A stretch of 64,000 bases of DNA from Cyclobacteriaceae bacterium (GCA_028285685.1 JANQOR010000010.1:1-64000); one strand, 5' to 3'. Numbered from the stretch's first letter, positions 23,926-33,445 are shown. The notes: generated by a model not told the origin, from the letters alone. Numbers and translations: made by a program.

Positions 23926-25287
23926 ATGAAGAAAATAACATCACTTCTGTTTCTACTCCCTTTTCTTTCGTTTTCTCAATCTCACGAGGAAATGATCAAG
24001 AAAATCTATGGTGAAACCTTGACAAACAGCCCTGTCCACGAAACACTTCGCGTGCTTTGTAAGGATATTGGTCATCGGCTATCAGGATCACCTCAAGCCG
24101 CCGCTGCTGTAGAGTACACCAGGCAATTGATGGAGTCATATGGATTTGACAGCGTGTATTTACAGCCTGTCATGGTTCCACATTGGGTGCGGGGTGACAA
24201 AGAAGTTGCGAGAATCACGAATTCAGAGAAAATGGGTTCCTTCGACATGAAAACGCTGGCACTTGGTAACAGCGTGGGTACCGGACCCAACGGGGTTCTC
24301 GGAGAAATTGTCGAATTGGGTGGTTTGGAAGAAGTAGAAGAATATGGAAAAAAGTTAGAAGGCAAAATCGTTTTTTTCAACGGAAAGATGGATCCGACGA
24401 TCATTAATAATTTTTCGGCTTATGGAGGAGCTGTTGTTCAAAGGGCCTGGGGAGCATCAGATGCAGCAAAATATGGTGCAAAAGCAGTAATGGTAAGATC
24501 GATGACCAACCGGCTGGACGATATACCCCACACCGGATCATTGAGATACAAACCACTTATCAATCAAATTCCAGCGGTAGCGATTAGCACAAATGATGCT
24601 GAGCGGCTTAGCCAATTGCTAAAGGAGCAAGCTGATCTAAAAGTTTACATTCGAACTACCTGTGAGATGCAGGAGCCCGTGCTTTCCTATAATGTCATCG
24701 GAGAATTACGAGGTTCCCAATTTCCTGAAGAGATTATATCTGTGGGCGGACACCTGGACTCCTGGGATGTTGGTGAGGGTGCCAATGATGATGGAAGTGG
24801 TTGCATGCAAGCAATTGATGCGCTACGGACTTTCAAAGCTTTAGGAATCCAACCAAAACGAACGCTACGTGCAGTGATGTGGATGAATGAGGAAAATGGA
24901 CTCATGGGCGGACGAGAGTATGCTAAAGTTGCCGGAGAGAAGGGGGAAAACCACTTGGCAGCAATCGAATCGGATGCAGGAAGTTTCCGTCCGTTGGGAT
25001 TCTCTATGTCTGGAACCGACGAACAGAAAAACAAGGTAAAAGCATGGAAGGAATTGTTTAGGCCATATGGAGTTTGGAATTTTGAACAAGAAGGTGGCGG
25101 TGCAGATATAGGGCCACTTCAGCCATTGGGAACCTTACTCATTGGGTTGAGGCCCAACACGCAGCGATACTTCATATATCATCACACCAACGAAGATGTC
25201 TTTGAAGCGGTAGACAAAAGGGAATTGGAGTTGGGTGCAGCTTCTATGTCTGCAATGCTCTATTTGCTAGACCAGGAGGGATTGTAA
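23926..25287 (+). CDS. Secreted M28 family metallopeptidase with PA domain
   Basis: 453 residues, signal peptide MKKITSLLFLLPFLSFSQS. A PA-type insert (about 120-240, with KLEGKIVFFNGKMD and AKYGAKAVMVRSM) precedes the dizinc M28 catalytic domain: H276 and D278 in GGHLDSWD, bridging D288 in GANDDGSG, E322-E323 in WMNEENGLMGG, D350 in AIESDAG and the last histidine in YHHTNED. It is an aminopeptidase or carboxypeptidase of the glutamate-carboxypeptidase type acting on extracellular peptides. It starts three bases after the esterase stop, so it is in the same transcript. Confidence 0.93.
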   Translation: MKKITSLLFLLPFLSFSQSHEEMIKKIYGETLTNSPVHETLRVLCKDIGHRLSGSPQAAAAVEYTRQLMESYGFDSVYLQPVMVPHWVRGDKEVARITNSEKMGSFDMKTLALGNSVGTGPNGVLGEIVELGGLEEVEEYGKKLEGKIVFFNGKMDPTIINNFSAYGGAVVQRAWGASDAAKYGAKAVMVRSMTNRLDDIPHTGSLRYKPLINQIPAVAISTNDAERLSQLLKEQADLKVYIRTTCEMQEPVLSYNVIGELRGSQFPEEIISVGGHLDSWDVGEGANDDGSGCMQAIDALRTFKALGIQPKRTLRAVMWMNEENGLMGGREYAKVAGEKGENHLAAIESDAGSFRPLGFSMSGTDEQKNKVKAWKELFRPYGVWNFEQEGGGADIGPLQPLGTLLIGLRPNTQRYFIYHHTNEDVFEAVDKRELELGAASMSAMLYLLDQEGL

Positions 25288-25297
25288 CTTACCAGGT

Positions 25298-26203
25298 ATG
25301 AGACGAGTAGTCATCATAATCTGGATCGTGCTCTTAGAAGGCTGTGTTTCAAAAGAGCCAATGCCTCCTTACACCCAAGAACCGGAAATCAAGCGCCCAA
25401 CCATTTTCGCCGACACAATACGAACGCTAAATGGAATAAATTTCTCCAACGATGGGTTTACCCTGTACACTTCCGGTTCTCTTGAGAGAACGTTTGACAA
25501 TGGAAGGCAATATGCCGCATTATTCAAATCGGATTTTAGGGATGGAATCTGGACAGAGCCGCAAAGAGTAGATTTAGAACCGGATATTGACGCCTACCAT
25601 CCGGTCTTATCCCTGGATAATCAGTTTCTATATTTCATTTCCAGGTCTCATCTTGATTCAGGAAATGTTTCCGTTAAAAACAACATTTGGGTAGCTCAGC
25701 GTCAAGGAGAAGGTTGGGGAAGCCCTACCCTGGTGGAGTCAGTCACTTCGAATGCCTATGATTCGTACCCAACCATCGCAAAAAACAACAATTTGTACTT
25801 TAATTCAAGCAGGGATGGTGGCAAAGGAGGCATGGATATTTACCTAACGAAATTCGTGAATGGTAGCTACCTGAAACCCGTAAACATCGAAGCACTAAAT
25901 TCCGAGCATGAGGAGAATGACCTTGTCATAGATCCTGAGGAGCGATTTATCATCTTTAATAGATACTTTAACTCCACTCGAGGACTTGACCTCTTTATTT
26001 CTTTCAAAAAAGAAAACGGATGGACAACACCACGACTGCTTGACAATATCAACACACGTGATGGATGGGAATTGACTCCAAGTTTGTCACCAGATGGAAA
26101 GTACTTTTTCTATGAGTTGAACAGTTTCATCATGCAGATAGACCTTGCTTACTTAATTTATCCAGATGAAATCGAGGGACTGGGAAAAAGAGAAGATGAT
26201 TAA
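25298..26203 (+). CDS. PD40/TolB-like beta-propeller lipoprotein
   Basis: 301 residues. The lipoprotein signal MRRVVIIIWIVLLEGC is followed by repeated WD40-like PD40 units: FSNDGFTLYTSG, LSLDNQFLYFISRS, IAKNNNLYFNSSRDGGKGGMDIYLTKF, IDPEERFIIFNRY and LSPDGKYFFYE. This matches a short propeller of the type fused to OmpA domains elsewhere in the window (37316), here free and lipid-anchored. It starts ten bases after the M28 gene, so it may assist peptidoglycan or peptide binding; this is a guess. Confidence 0.85.
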   Translation: MRRVVIIIWIVLLEGCVSKEPMPPYTQEPEIKRPTIFADTIRTLNGINFSNDGFTLYTSGSLERTFDNGRQYAALFKSDFRDGIWTEPQRVDLEPDIDAYHPVLSLDNQFLYFISRSHLDSGNVSVKNNIWVAQRQGEGWGSPTLVESVTSNAYDSYPTIAKNNNLYFNSSRDGGKGGMDIYLTKFVNGSYLKPVNIEALNSEHEENDLVIDPEERFIIFNRYFNSTRGLDLFISFKKENGWTTPRLLDNINTRDGWELTPSLSPDGKYFFYELNSFIMQIDLAYLIYPDEIEGLGKREDD

Positions 26204-26224
26204 GTAATCCAAATAGCCCTGTTT

Positions 26225-27754
26225 ATGCGAAATGCTCACATTACACAGCTTTTCATTCGTTCACTGGGGATTGTTCACCTGTTTAACTTTCTAAGTCTCC
26301 TATTCCAAACCAACCGTCTTTTTGGATCTACGGGACTCATTCCTGTCACTGAATACATTGCACGGGTGCATGAAGTCTATGCAGAATCATTGGTCGAAAA
26401 GGTCCGCGCTTGTCCAAGTTTCTTCCTGCTTGTCCAAAGTGATTGGTTACTTCTCCTTGGGGCTATTTTGGGAGTAGTACTAGCACTGGCAATTATTGGA
26501 GGGGTTTATACAAGGTGGTGCCTTATCTCATCATTCTTCCTGTATATGAGCTATGTGAGTGTCGGGCAGGAATTGTATTCGTTCCAATGGGACTCTCTCC
26601 TTCTCGAAACAACTTTTTTGGCCTTTCTCCTGCCCTCAACTCGAATGGGTTTCAAAGACTTTAAGTCTGGGACAGACAAAATCACACTATGGCTTTTTTA
26701 TTGGCTTCTTTTTCGATTGTATCTGGAATCCGGAGTTGCCAAGCTTTTCTGGGGACCTGATAGTTGGGCAACACTAGAAGCTCTCTCCCATTACTACGAA
26801 ACGGCTCCATTGCCGACTCTTTTTGGCTATTATATGCACTTCATGCCAGAGTGGTGGCACCAGCTGGAAACCGGACTGACCTTGATCGTCGAAATACTGC
26901 TACCAGGCTTGATTTTTTCATCCAAAAAAGTTCGTCGGTTTTTGTTCTTTGTCTTCACCTTTTTTCAGATCGGAATCATCGCAACAGGCAACTATGGGAT
27001 ATTCAACTACATCACCCTTTGCTTGCACCTATTTCTTCTAACAGACAAAGATTTGAGGTTTGTAGCACAAAAATTTAGATTCAAATGGTCTCCAGGGACA
27101 TCACCTATCCCAAGAGCTACCTGGAAAAAATACATACTCGCCTCGATCATCGTCAGTTTCTCAGTGATCGAATTCATGATGTTGGCTGGAGGTAGAAAAA
27201 TATCTCAGACTACAATTGGAACCATCCAGAGATATACGGGCGCTACAAAAATCAGCAGTCGCTACCACCTTTTTGGTCCAATTGATCCAACTCGGTATGA
27301 GCTGATCATTGAAGCTCAGGCTAGCAATGATGAATGGCTCGAACTAGATTTTCCCTTCAAAATCGACGGTATCGACGACAAATTTCCTTTTGTTGCTCCT
27401 AACCATCCAAGGGTGGATTTTCGACTTTGGTTTGAGCGGTATCCGGTTCGATGGAACGAAGTTCAGGATTCCTACGTCGATGTCGAGGCTGCTCCAAGCA
27501 TTTTGAGAGGTTATCTTAGAAAATTAGTGGAACAGTTAATCAGTGAGCCTAAACTTGGGTTCCGGCACTTTACAAATCAAGCAACTATTGAAGCTGACAG
27601 CCTCAATATCAGAATTTCCTACTATCATTATAAAATGGAAACTCCTAGTCCTGGATCGGACACCTACTGGTCTCGCAAAAAGGTAGGAACTGTTTATTTC
27701 AATTCAGAGCTTGAGGGAAAGAATCAAAAAATAATCATTCGACCGTCAAACTGA
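26225..27754 (+). CDS. Lipase maturation factor family protein
   Basis: 509 residues with eight or so membrane helices followed by a soluble C-terminal domain, the layout of LMF1/LMF2. Family blocks: SFQWDSLLLETTFLAFLLP, WLLFRLYLESGVAKL, ATGNYGIFNYITLCLHLFLL and, in the soluble part, RYHLFGPIDPTRYELIIEA, FPFVAPNHPRVDFRLWF and YYHYKMETPSP. In animals LMF1 helps lipoprotein lipase fold in the ER; in bacteria the role is unknown. It lies 21 bases after the propeller gene. Confidence 0.92.
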   Translation: MRNAHITQLFIRSLGIVHLFNFLSLLFQTNRLFGSTGLIPVTEYIARVHEVYAESLVEKVRACPSFFLLVQSDWLLLLGAILGVVLALAIIGGVYTRWCLISSFFLYMSYVSVGQELYSFQWDSLLLETTFLAFLLPSTRMGFKDFKSGTDKITLWLFYWLLFRLYLESGVAKLFWGPDSWATLEALSHYYETAPLPTLFGYYMHFMPEWWHQLETGLTLIVEILLPGLIFSSKKVRRFLFFVFTFFQIGIIATGNYGIFNYITLCLHLFLLTDKDLRFVAQKFRFKWSPGTSPIPRATWKKYILASIIVSFSVIEFMMLAGGRKISQTTIGTIQRYTGATKISSRYHLFGPIDPTRYELIIEAQASNDEWLELDFPFKIDGIDDKFPFVAPNHPRVDFRLWFERYPVRWNEVQDSYVDVEAAPSILRGYLRKLVEQLISEPKLGFRHFTNQATIEADSLNIRISYYHYKMETPSPGSDTYWSRKKVGTVYFNSELEGKNQKIIIRPSN

Positions 27755-27848
27755 AGATTTTGCCTGAATCTTAACATCTCTAATGAAGATTAGGGCATTT
27801 TTGGCTCAAAAGTTGAGGCATTGTGGGTTAATACCAACCTGAAATTAA

Positions 27849-29159
27849 ATGACTCGAGAATTAGTACTCCTCACCGCCATAAGTCTATGTTTCACTGCTT
27901 GTAACAAGTCAGATGATCCAGATGAGCATGCTAATTTGGTTGAAACATTAAACCAAGAACTGCTTCCTATGACGGAAGCCCCTCTTCTATGGTCAGATAC
28001 CGAACTTTCCTTTCTCGATGAAATCGGTAACAAGCCAATTGTTGGATTAGGAGAAGCCACACACGGTACTGCTGAATTTTTCAAGGCCAAACATCGAATT
28101 TTTAGATACCTGGTTGAAAACCATAACTACAAGGTCTTCGCATTTGAGGCTGATTTCGGTGAGTCTATTTTGATAAATGAAGCAATTCAAACCGGAAACT
28201 GCTCAGCAATTGAAGAATTGATGAAATCAAAAATGCATTTCTGGACATGGAGAACTGAGGAAGTAAAGGCACTGCTTCAATGGATGTGCGTGTATAATAC
28301 CGGCAAGCCCGATACGGAAAAGCTGCAATACGTTGGAGTAGATTGCCAATTCAACACCTTTCATCCTGATATGGTTATTGATTACCTGCAGGCTACAACA
28401 CCTCCATTTCTTGCCCATGCCGAGGAACTGCTGACTCAAGCCAAGACGGGGACAGTAGATGATTTTGATGGCTACAGTTGGCCTATGTTTAACCAATTAC
28501 TAGACCAATTGGAATCACTGGAGGACTCATTGACGATGTATCAGAATGAGTTAATTGCAGTATCCTCTCAGAAAGAATTTGAGTTAAATGCTCGAATTCT
28601 AAGGCTAGTGAGACAAGTGTCGCATGTCGTTTATAATCGAGATCGGCAGCTGCAAAGCAACTTCAGAGACCTCTACATGGCTGAAAACACCACCTGGTTT
28701 TTGGACTTTTTTGGCGAAAAAATAGTCTCGTGGGCACATAATTGGCATGTTGCAGACCATGTAGTGGGACAAACCATGGGTTATCATCTGAAGGAAGAAC
28801 ATGGAAGTGATTATAGTATTATAGGATTTCTCTTCTCCAAAGGGTCTTTTACCGCTGTAGGTCACGATGGACAGAATTATACAAGCCTGGCCAGTCAATC
28901 TATTTCGCAAGAACCTCAAGATAATTCCATTAATTTTCTTATGTCAAGTAGCACCGAGCCCTTGTTCTCGATTGAAATAGATAAGCTTCAAGAACACACG
29001 GAGTGGAACAATTCGCTAAACGACCTACGATATTTTGAGATTGGCGCCGTTTTTAACCCCAGTCAGCCGGGCATCTACTATCAAAGCTTTGATAGTGAGT
29101 ATTTTGATTACATCATCTACTTTGACGAAACGACAGCTTCACGCTTGATCCCTTTCTAA
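27849..29159 (+). CDS. Erythromycin-esterase-like lipoprotein
   Basis: 436 residues. Lipobox ISLCFTAC ends at C18, so the protein is exported and lipid-anchored. The catalytic domain belongs to the Ere/succinoglycan-biosynthesis-like esterase family: GLGEATHGTAEFFKAKHR (E69, H72), VFAFEADFGES (E100), KSKMHFWTWRTEEVK and VSWAHNWHVAD with the third histidine. These correspond to the glutamate/histidine active site of Ere enzymes, which open macrolide lactones. Most environmental members are not proven resistance genes, and an anchored envelope esterase for another ester is as likely. Confidence 0.9.
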   Translation: MTRELVLLTAISLCFTACNKSDDPDEHANLVETLNQELLPMTEAPLLWSDTELSFLDEIGNKPIVGLGEATHGTAEFFKAKHRIFRYLVENHNYKVFAFEADFGESILINEAIQTGNCSAIEELMKSKMHFWTWRTEEVKALLQWMCVYNTGKPDTEKLQYVGVDCQFNTFHPDMVIDYLQATTPPFLAHAEELLTQAKTGTVDDFDGYSWPMFNQLLDQLESLEDSLTMYQNELIAVSSQKEFELNARILRLVRQVSHVVYNRDRQLQSNFRDLYMAENTTWFLDFFGEKIVSWAHNWHVADHVVGQTMGYHLKEEHGSDYSIIGFLFSKGSFTAVGHDGQNYTSLASQSISQEPQDNSINFLMSSSTEPLFSIEIDKLQEHTEWNNSLNDLRYFEIGAVFNPSQPGIYYQSFDSEYFDYIIYFDETTASRLIPF

Positions 29160-29240
29160 CCCGATCCCAGAAAAAATTTTCAAGGGTAAAAAAAATTTTG
29201 TCTACTCTCCTAGTCCAGTATCGTCAATAGGTCGAAACAA

Positions 29241-29254
29241 GTTAATTCATTAAC
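29241..29254. promoter_or_regulatory. Perfect palindrome upstream of the DUF1761 gene
   Basis: GTTAATTCATTAAC has six-base perfect arms around TC and sits 46 bases before the ATG at 29300, directly before a TTTTTG that could be a -33 box. Operator-like; regulator unknown. Confidence 0.3.
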
Positions 29255-29299
29255 TTTTTGTTCGATTAAACCTATTTATCAACTTAACCTTAAATTATT

Positions 29300-29737
29300 A
29301 TGCCAGAAATTCAAATCAATTTTCTCGCAATCGGCGTTGCTGTCGTAGCTACGTTTTTCTTCGGATTCATTTGGTACACACCCCTGTTTGGGAAAGCGTG
29401 GGCCAAAGAAATGGGAATGGATCCCGACGCCAAACCATCAGGTGGACAAATGGCGAAAGGAATGATCATGATGGTGCTAGGGAATTTCTTTATGGCCTAT
29501 GTGTTTGCTCACAACCTGGCCGTCTGGAATCCCGCTACCTGGGGACAAGGAGCTCTCGAAGGATCTCTTTTCATGTTTGCGTTCTCGGCATCTTTTTTCA
29601 CCTGGCTGGGATTTTTTCTGCCAGTGGATCTAAGTTCAGTGGCTTGGGAGCAAAAATCATGGAAGCTCTTTGGAATTAACACCGTATATCATTTCTTAGC
29701 GCTTTTGATCGCCGCGCTGATCCTGGTGTATATGTAA
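29300..29737 (+). CDS. DUF1761 membrane protein
   Basis: 145 residues with four membrane helices. The pattern IGVAVVATFFFGFIWYTPLFGKAWAKEMG at the start, GMIMMVLGNFFMAYVFAHNL and FTWLGFFLPVDLSSVAWEQKSWKLFGIN is diagnostic for DUF1761. It is preceded by a palindrome GTTAATTCATTAAC (29241-29254). Function unknown. A weak AAAAGTG/CACTTTT hairpin follows the stop. Confidence 0.9.
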   Translation: MPEIQINFLAIGVAVVATFFFGFIWYTPLFGKAWAKEMGMDPDAKPSGGQMAKGMIMMVLGNFFMAYVFAHNLAVWNPATWGQGALEGSLFMFAFSASFFTWLGFFLPVDLSSVAWEQKSWKLFGINTVYHFLALLIAALILVYM

Positions 29738-29863
29738 AAAGTGCTATTGTAAATTTGTTCACTTTTACAGCTTTTTTAAGTTAGACAACACGGATAGAAG
29801 CTACTTCGTTTAAATGGAGTTATCTTTAACAGATCAGATTGTCAACCTTAGACTAATAACACA

Positions 29864-30055
29864 ATGAGCACAGGAACAGTAAAATTTTTCAACAACGCTA
29901 AAAGATTTGGATTTATCGTCCCTGACGAAGGTGATAAAGATTTGTTTGTTCATAAAAGTGGACTCGTAGATGACATCGCGGAAGGTGATAAAGTGTCGTA
30001 TGATATTGAGGATGGAGAAAAAGGTCCTAGTGCGGTGAATGTCAAGAAAGTATAG
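29864..30055 (+). CDS. Cold-shock domain protein
   Basis: 63 residues, a single cold-shock domain: [21 protein letters not shown] contains RNP1 (KRFGFI) and DLFVHKSGL is RNP2, followed by [20 protein letters not shown]. It binds single-stranded RNA and DNA and acts as an RNA chaperone. The upstream 126 bases hold a probable long 5-prime UTR, common for cold-shock genes; no thermosensor structure can be demonstrated by eye. A good terminator lies 26 bases after the stop. Confidence 0.95.
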   Translation: MSTGTVKFFNNAKRFGFIVPDEGDKDLFVHKSGLVDDIAEGDKVSYDIEDGEKGPSAVNVKKV

Positions 30056-30080
30056 AATTTGTCGATAGTATCTAAATCAA

Positions 30081-30107
30081 AAACCCGTCATCAAGCGGGT
30101 TTTTTTA
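30081..30107. terminator. Bidirectional terminator between cold-shock and caspase-like genes
   Basis: AACCCG (30082-30087) pairs with CGGGTT (30096-30101), with T run to the right and A run to the left, so it can stop transcription of the cold-shock gene (plus) and of the caspase-like gene (minus), whose stop codon overlaps the right edge. Confidence 0.8.
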
Positions 30108-31334
30108 TTCTCTCTTCAGGAAAATAAAATCACCACCCTCATCACCAGCTTGAGTGATCGGACCATATTGAGGCACCTGACCATTTGGACTGTTGTTAAT
30201 AACCGCAATTTTAAAATTCCTAAATAGTTGGTCAGCTGACAACAATGGTGAAGTGTTGGATTTCAGATTCTTGACCAGATATTCAATAAAAATACTTCTA
30301 TCGGGAACAGTTTTAAGTGTACCGCTTGTCATTGCTTTTCTGCTCGGCAGTTTATACAGCTCCAGAATCGCCCTACTATTTTCAAAAACAGCCCGTTCTT
30401 TCAATATTCCGCCACTAAAGCATGCATCAGATATCAATAGTGTGTGCTTTGATCTGATACCGCCAACATAATCCCTAATGGTGCTATTTGATAGCCAATT
30501 GGACTTTGAGTTGATCGAGGCATTGCTTGGCAGCCAATAACCCTGATTAAGTTGCTCGTTCCAAATACCATGTCCGGCATAGAAGATCAAGAGGTTATCC
30601 GTCTCAGTGACTTCACGACTCAACTCGTCCAGCGAATTAATGATCTCCTCTCGGGACGCATTTTCAAGGATCGTGACATCTTCCCTATTGAAAGAGTAGT
30701 CTTCAACAAGAACCTGTGCTAAGCTCTGAGCATCATTTATTGGATTGTCAAGTTCCTGTATTCGTTCATCCGGATAATTGTTGATACCTATAATAAGGGC
30801 GTAGTATTTGCGCTTTCCAAGTTCGCGAACAAGCGCATTTCCAATATCATCTGCGTTGTCCAAGCTCTTCGTTGGTGAGCTGCTGACCACCTCCTGGTTG
30901 GATATTTCCTTTATTTGCACCTCCCTATATAGCTTCAGGTTGCCACTAACGCCAGGTGGACAGGTCTTTAACCTTATATCTCCTTTCCATTTCCCGATAA
31001 GGGCATTTTGCCCATCTGTTTCTGAGAACTGAAGAATCGAATTAGCCAAACAGGCGGTGCCCGTCTTGTATTCAAATTTTACCGGAAACAACTTAACCGT
31101 CGTTCCGTCTATGACTCCGTTGAACAATACTTTAGATGAATCTTTGCCATTCATAGATTTACTAACAGAATAGCCCTCCAATTGACTGCCCTTTTGGTTG
31201 ATGATGGTCGTAACTTGGTAGTTGATTTTCAAAAAATTGGAATTACCGTTCCATTCGCCGGAGACGTCAATCAAACCCTGTCCTGACAGGACATTAAGAA
31301 ACAAGATGAGCAGTCCAAACAGTGATAACTTCAT
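30105..31334 (-). CDS. Exported caspase-like (C14 family) protease
   Basis: 409 residues with a signal peptide (MKLSLFGLLILFLNVLSGQG). The N-terminal part (about 25-140) is beta-rich and lipocalin-like (VSGEWNGNSNFLKINYQV, IGKWKGDIRLKT); a linker leads to a p20-type caspase domain from residue 177: KYYALIIGINNYPDE, NPINDAQSLAQVL, the catalytic His H255 in FYAGHGIWN and Cys C305 in LLISDACFSGG. Both members of the dyad are present, so it should be active. Bacterial C14 enzymes often cleave after Arg or Lys. It ends a run purC - STAS - rnz - transporter - this gene, all minus strand with small gaps. Confidence 0.92.
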   Translation of the reverse strand: MKLSLFGLLILFLNVLSGQGLIDVSGEWNGNSNFLKINYQVTTIINQKGSQLEGYSVSKSMNGKDSSKVLFNGVIDGTTVKLFPVKFEYKTGTACLANSILQFSETDGQNALIGKWKGDIRLKTCPPGVSGNLKLYREVQIKEISNQEVVSSSPTKSLDNADDIGNALVRELGKRKYYALIIGINNYPDERIQELDNPINDAQSLAQVLVEDYSFNREDVTILENASREEIINSLDELSREVTETDNLLIFYAGHGIWNEQLNQGYWLPSNASINSKSNWLSNSTIRDYVGGIRSKHTLLISDACFSGGILKERAVFENSRAILELYKLPSRKAMTSGTLKTVPDRSIFIEYLVKNLKSNTSPLLSADQLFRNFKIAVINNSPNGQVPQYGPITQAGDEGGDFIFLKRE

Positions 31335-31354
31335 AGGCTAAAATTACTCTTTGT

Positions 31355-32137
31355 TTACTGTCCTAAAGAAGCATCTTTCTTGAGTTTGTCCGCCAATTCT
31401 TCACCGAGGTATCGGTCAATGAGGCTGTGCCCAAGATAAATAATGGGTGTGAGAACGATAGCGACAGTGAATTTATAGATGTAGTTAATGATTCCAACGG
31501 AAATCACCTGCGAAAAAGCCCATCTACTATCCGTTGGTGCCAGAATGTAAAAAGCAATTACCAGCACAACAAAACTGTCGATTAATTGAGAGACGAGAGT
31601 AGAACCGGTTGCTCTCAACCAAATCTTCTTCTCCCCTGTGATTTTTCGCAACCTTTGAAAAACATACACATCCAGGAACTGGCCGATCAAAAAGGCAGTG
31701 AGCGACCCAATGATGATGCCTAATCCCTGTGTATAGATCTTATTGAAGGCAAAATTTACATCGAAGAAGTTCCCCTTATCATCCGTGCTATTAACGTCCA
31801 ACCAAAAAGCTGCCGGGTCAAGCTTCGTCACCATGAAAATCATGAAAAAGGCATAGGCAATACATCCAACCGCCAAAAAACTAATTTTCTTCACTCCCTT
31901 CTTGCCAAAATACTCGTTGATAATGTCTGTTGTTAAAAACACCACAGGCCATATAACGACTCCTGCAGTAAGGTTGAAGTCAAGCGTATAACCTAAGATG
32001 TTGATGTTTGCCGGATTGAACCCAAAGGTAGATTCCGCGGAGAAAATCTTCACGCCAATCATTTCAGCAAGGATCGCATTGGTAAGAAAAATACCTGCGA
32101 GGATGAGAAATAGGCTTTGCTTCTTTTTATTCTCCAT
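31355..32137 (-). CDS. Queuosine precursor transporter (VUT/YhhQ family)
   Basis: 260 residues, six or more membrane helices. The sequence belongs to the VUT/YhhQ family that imports preQ0/preQ1: LFLILAGIFLTNAILAEMIGVKIF, GVVIWPVVFLTTDIINEYFGKKGV, GIIIGSLTAFLIGQFLDVYVFQRLR and RATGSTLVSQLIDSFVVLVIAFY. The long extracytoplasmic loop with AAFWLDVNSTDDKGNFFDV is characteristic of Bacteroidota members. It lies 16 bases after rnz on the minus strand and thus links tRNA modification to tRNA 3-prime processing in one transcript. Symbol left open because YhhQ and QueT names are used unevenly. Confidence 0.9.
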   Translation of the reverse strand: MENKKKQSLFLILAGIFLTNAILAEMIGVKIFSAESTFGFNPANINILGYTLDFNLTAGVVIWPVVFLTTDIINEYFGKKGVKKISFLAVGCIAYAFFMIFMVTKLDPAAFWLDVNSTDDKGNFFDVNFAFNKIYTQGLGIIIGSLTAFLIGQFLDVYVFQRLRKITGEKKIWLRATGSTLVSQLIDSFVVLVIAFYILAPTDSRWAFSQVISVGIINYIYKFTVAIVLTPIIYLGHSLIDRYLGEELADKLKKDASLGQ

Positions 32138-32153
32138 AATAGTCGATCAAAAA

Positions 32154-33071
32154 CTATGGTACCTGGAATTTTGTTCCTTCGATTGCTAACTCCGTCTCCG
32201 GAAAGACTGTCCTGGCTTCATCCAAAATCACATCAAGCTCTCTGTATCGTGCAGAAAAATGACCAAGGATCAACTTATCGGCGTTTGCTTCCTTAGCAAC
32301 CGTAGCAGCTTCTTTGGCTGTTGAATGAAAGGTGGTATGCGCCCTTTCCTCCATATCGTCTGCAAATGTCGATTCATGGTAAAGGAGATTCACATCTTTA
32401 ATCTGCTCAGTGATTGAAGGCTTAAATCTCGTGTCTGAACAGTAGGCGTATGAATATCTAGGATGTGGATCAAGAGTCAGTTCTTGGTTCTCATACCTTA
32501 TTGCCCCATCCGTATTCAAAATATCTTCTCCATTCTTAAGTTTCGAAATCTCCAACGGTGTCAGGTTAAGCTCCTTGAAGACCTCACGATGGATTCTACG
32601 TCTCTTTTCTTTTTCCTTAAAGAGAAAGCCAGAACAAGGAACACCATGATCCATAGGTATCGTATGGATTGTGACGAGAGCATTTTCAAAGACCAGCTCC
32701 ACTTGATCAGGAGTCCATTCAACAAAATCTATGTTGTACGACAGCCAAGTCTGAGAGTGTTTGAGCTGCAATGTTATGATCTCTGCAAGTCCTGGAGGCG
32801 CAACCAAGGTCAGGTCTTTCTGCCTGCCAAAGAGATGCATGGTTGAAAGAAGACCGATAAGGCCAAAATAATGGTCACCATGAAGGTGAGAAATCAAAAT
32901 GTGATCAATCTTAGAAATCTTGATCTGATGCTTCTTAAGTAGAAGCTGTGTTCCCTCTCCGCAATCAATTAAAAAAAGTTGATTTTGAATTCTAAAAAGC
33001 TGAGAAGTGTGATGTCTTCGATGGGCAAAAGCTGCCGAATTAGATCCAAGGATTTGTAGCTCGAGACTCAA
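32154..33071 (-). CDS. rnz: Ribonuclease Z
   Basis: 305 residues. Metallo-beta-lactamase-type endonuclease that removes the 3-prime trailer of tRNA precursors. Zinc motif HLHGDH at 62-67 (SHLHGDHYFGLIGLL), N-terminal LGSNSAAFAHRRHHTS, MDHGVPCSGF, then YCSDTRFKPS, HESTF and LILGHFSARY with the later metal ligands. The length and motifs match the short RNase Z. It starts two bases after the STAS gene stop, an arrangement frequent in Bacteroidota. Confidence 0.96.
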   Translation of the reverse strand: MSLELQILGSNSAAFAHRRHHTSQLFRIQNQLFLIDCGEGTQLLLKKHQIKISKIDHILISHLHGDHYFGLIGLLSTMHLFGRQKDLTLVAPPGLAEIITLQLKHSQTWLSYNIDFVEWTPDQVELVFENALVTIHTIPMDHGVPCSGFLFKEKEKRRRIHREVFKELNLTPLEISKLKNGEDILNTDGAIRYENQELTLDPHPRYSYAYCSDTRFKPSITEQIKDVNLLYHESTFADDMEERAHTTFHSTAKEAATVAKEANADKLILGHFSARYRELDVILDEARTVFPETELAIEGTKFQVP

Positions 33072-33073
33072 AC

Positions 33074-33445
33074 CTATTCAGTAGAGTCTTTTCCTTTTTC
33101 GATCTCGGTCATAAATACATAATCGACGGCTTCCTCTTTGGAGGGCAGAATTGTCATCACCTTGTCAAGTTGACTGATCGATATCAGCTTCATCACATGG
33201 TCTGTAACATTGTACAAAACAAATGCTCCATTATCGGTGAATGACCTATTTCCAACTAAAAAAGCGCTCAAACCGCTAGAATCCACGTATTTAACATCCT
33301 CCATGTCAATGATGATACTTTTGACCCCATCCTGGCTAAGGTTCATAAATTCTGATTTCAACTCAGGAGCAATTGAACTGTCAACCTTTTCGTCAGAAAT
33401 CTTTACAATGGAATAGTTCTCGTATTTGTCAGCGTTAAAATTCAT
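33074..33445 (-). CDS. STAS-domain anti-sigma-factor antagonist
   Basis: 123 residues, single STAS domain: [51 protein letters not shown] and [20 protein letters not shown]. The phosphorylatable serine is in DSSGLSAFL, as in SpoIIAA-type antagonists. It begins by a four-base overlap (ATGA) with the purC end and is followed after two bases by rnz. Placement between purC and rnz is conserved in Bacteroidota; its partner kinase or anti-sigma factor is not adjacent here. Confidence 0.92.
   Translation of the reverse strand: MNFNADKYENYSIVKISDEKVDSSIAPELKSEFMNLSQDGVKSIIIDMEDVKYVDSSGLSAFLVGNRSFTDNGAFVLYNVTDHVMKLISISQLDKVMTILPSKEEAVDYVFMTEIEKGKDSTE

Noticed and set aside
27849..29159. A horizontally acquired antibiotic-resistance gene
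   Set aside because: No mobile element, codon shift or resistance neighbours are visible; the lipoprotein signal and chromosomal setting argue for an intrinsic envelope esterase.
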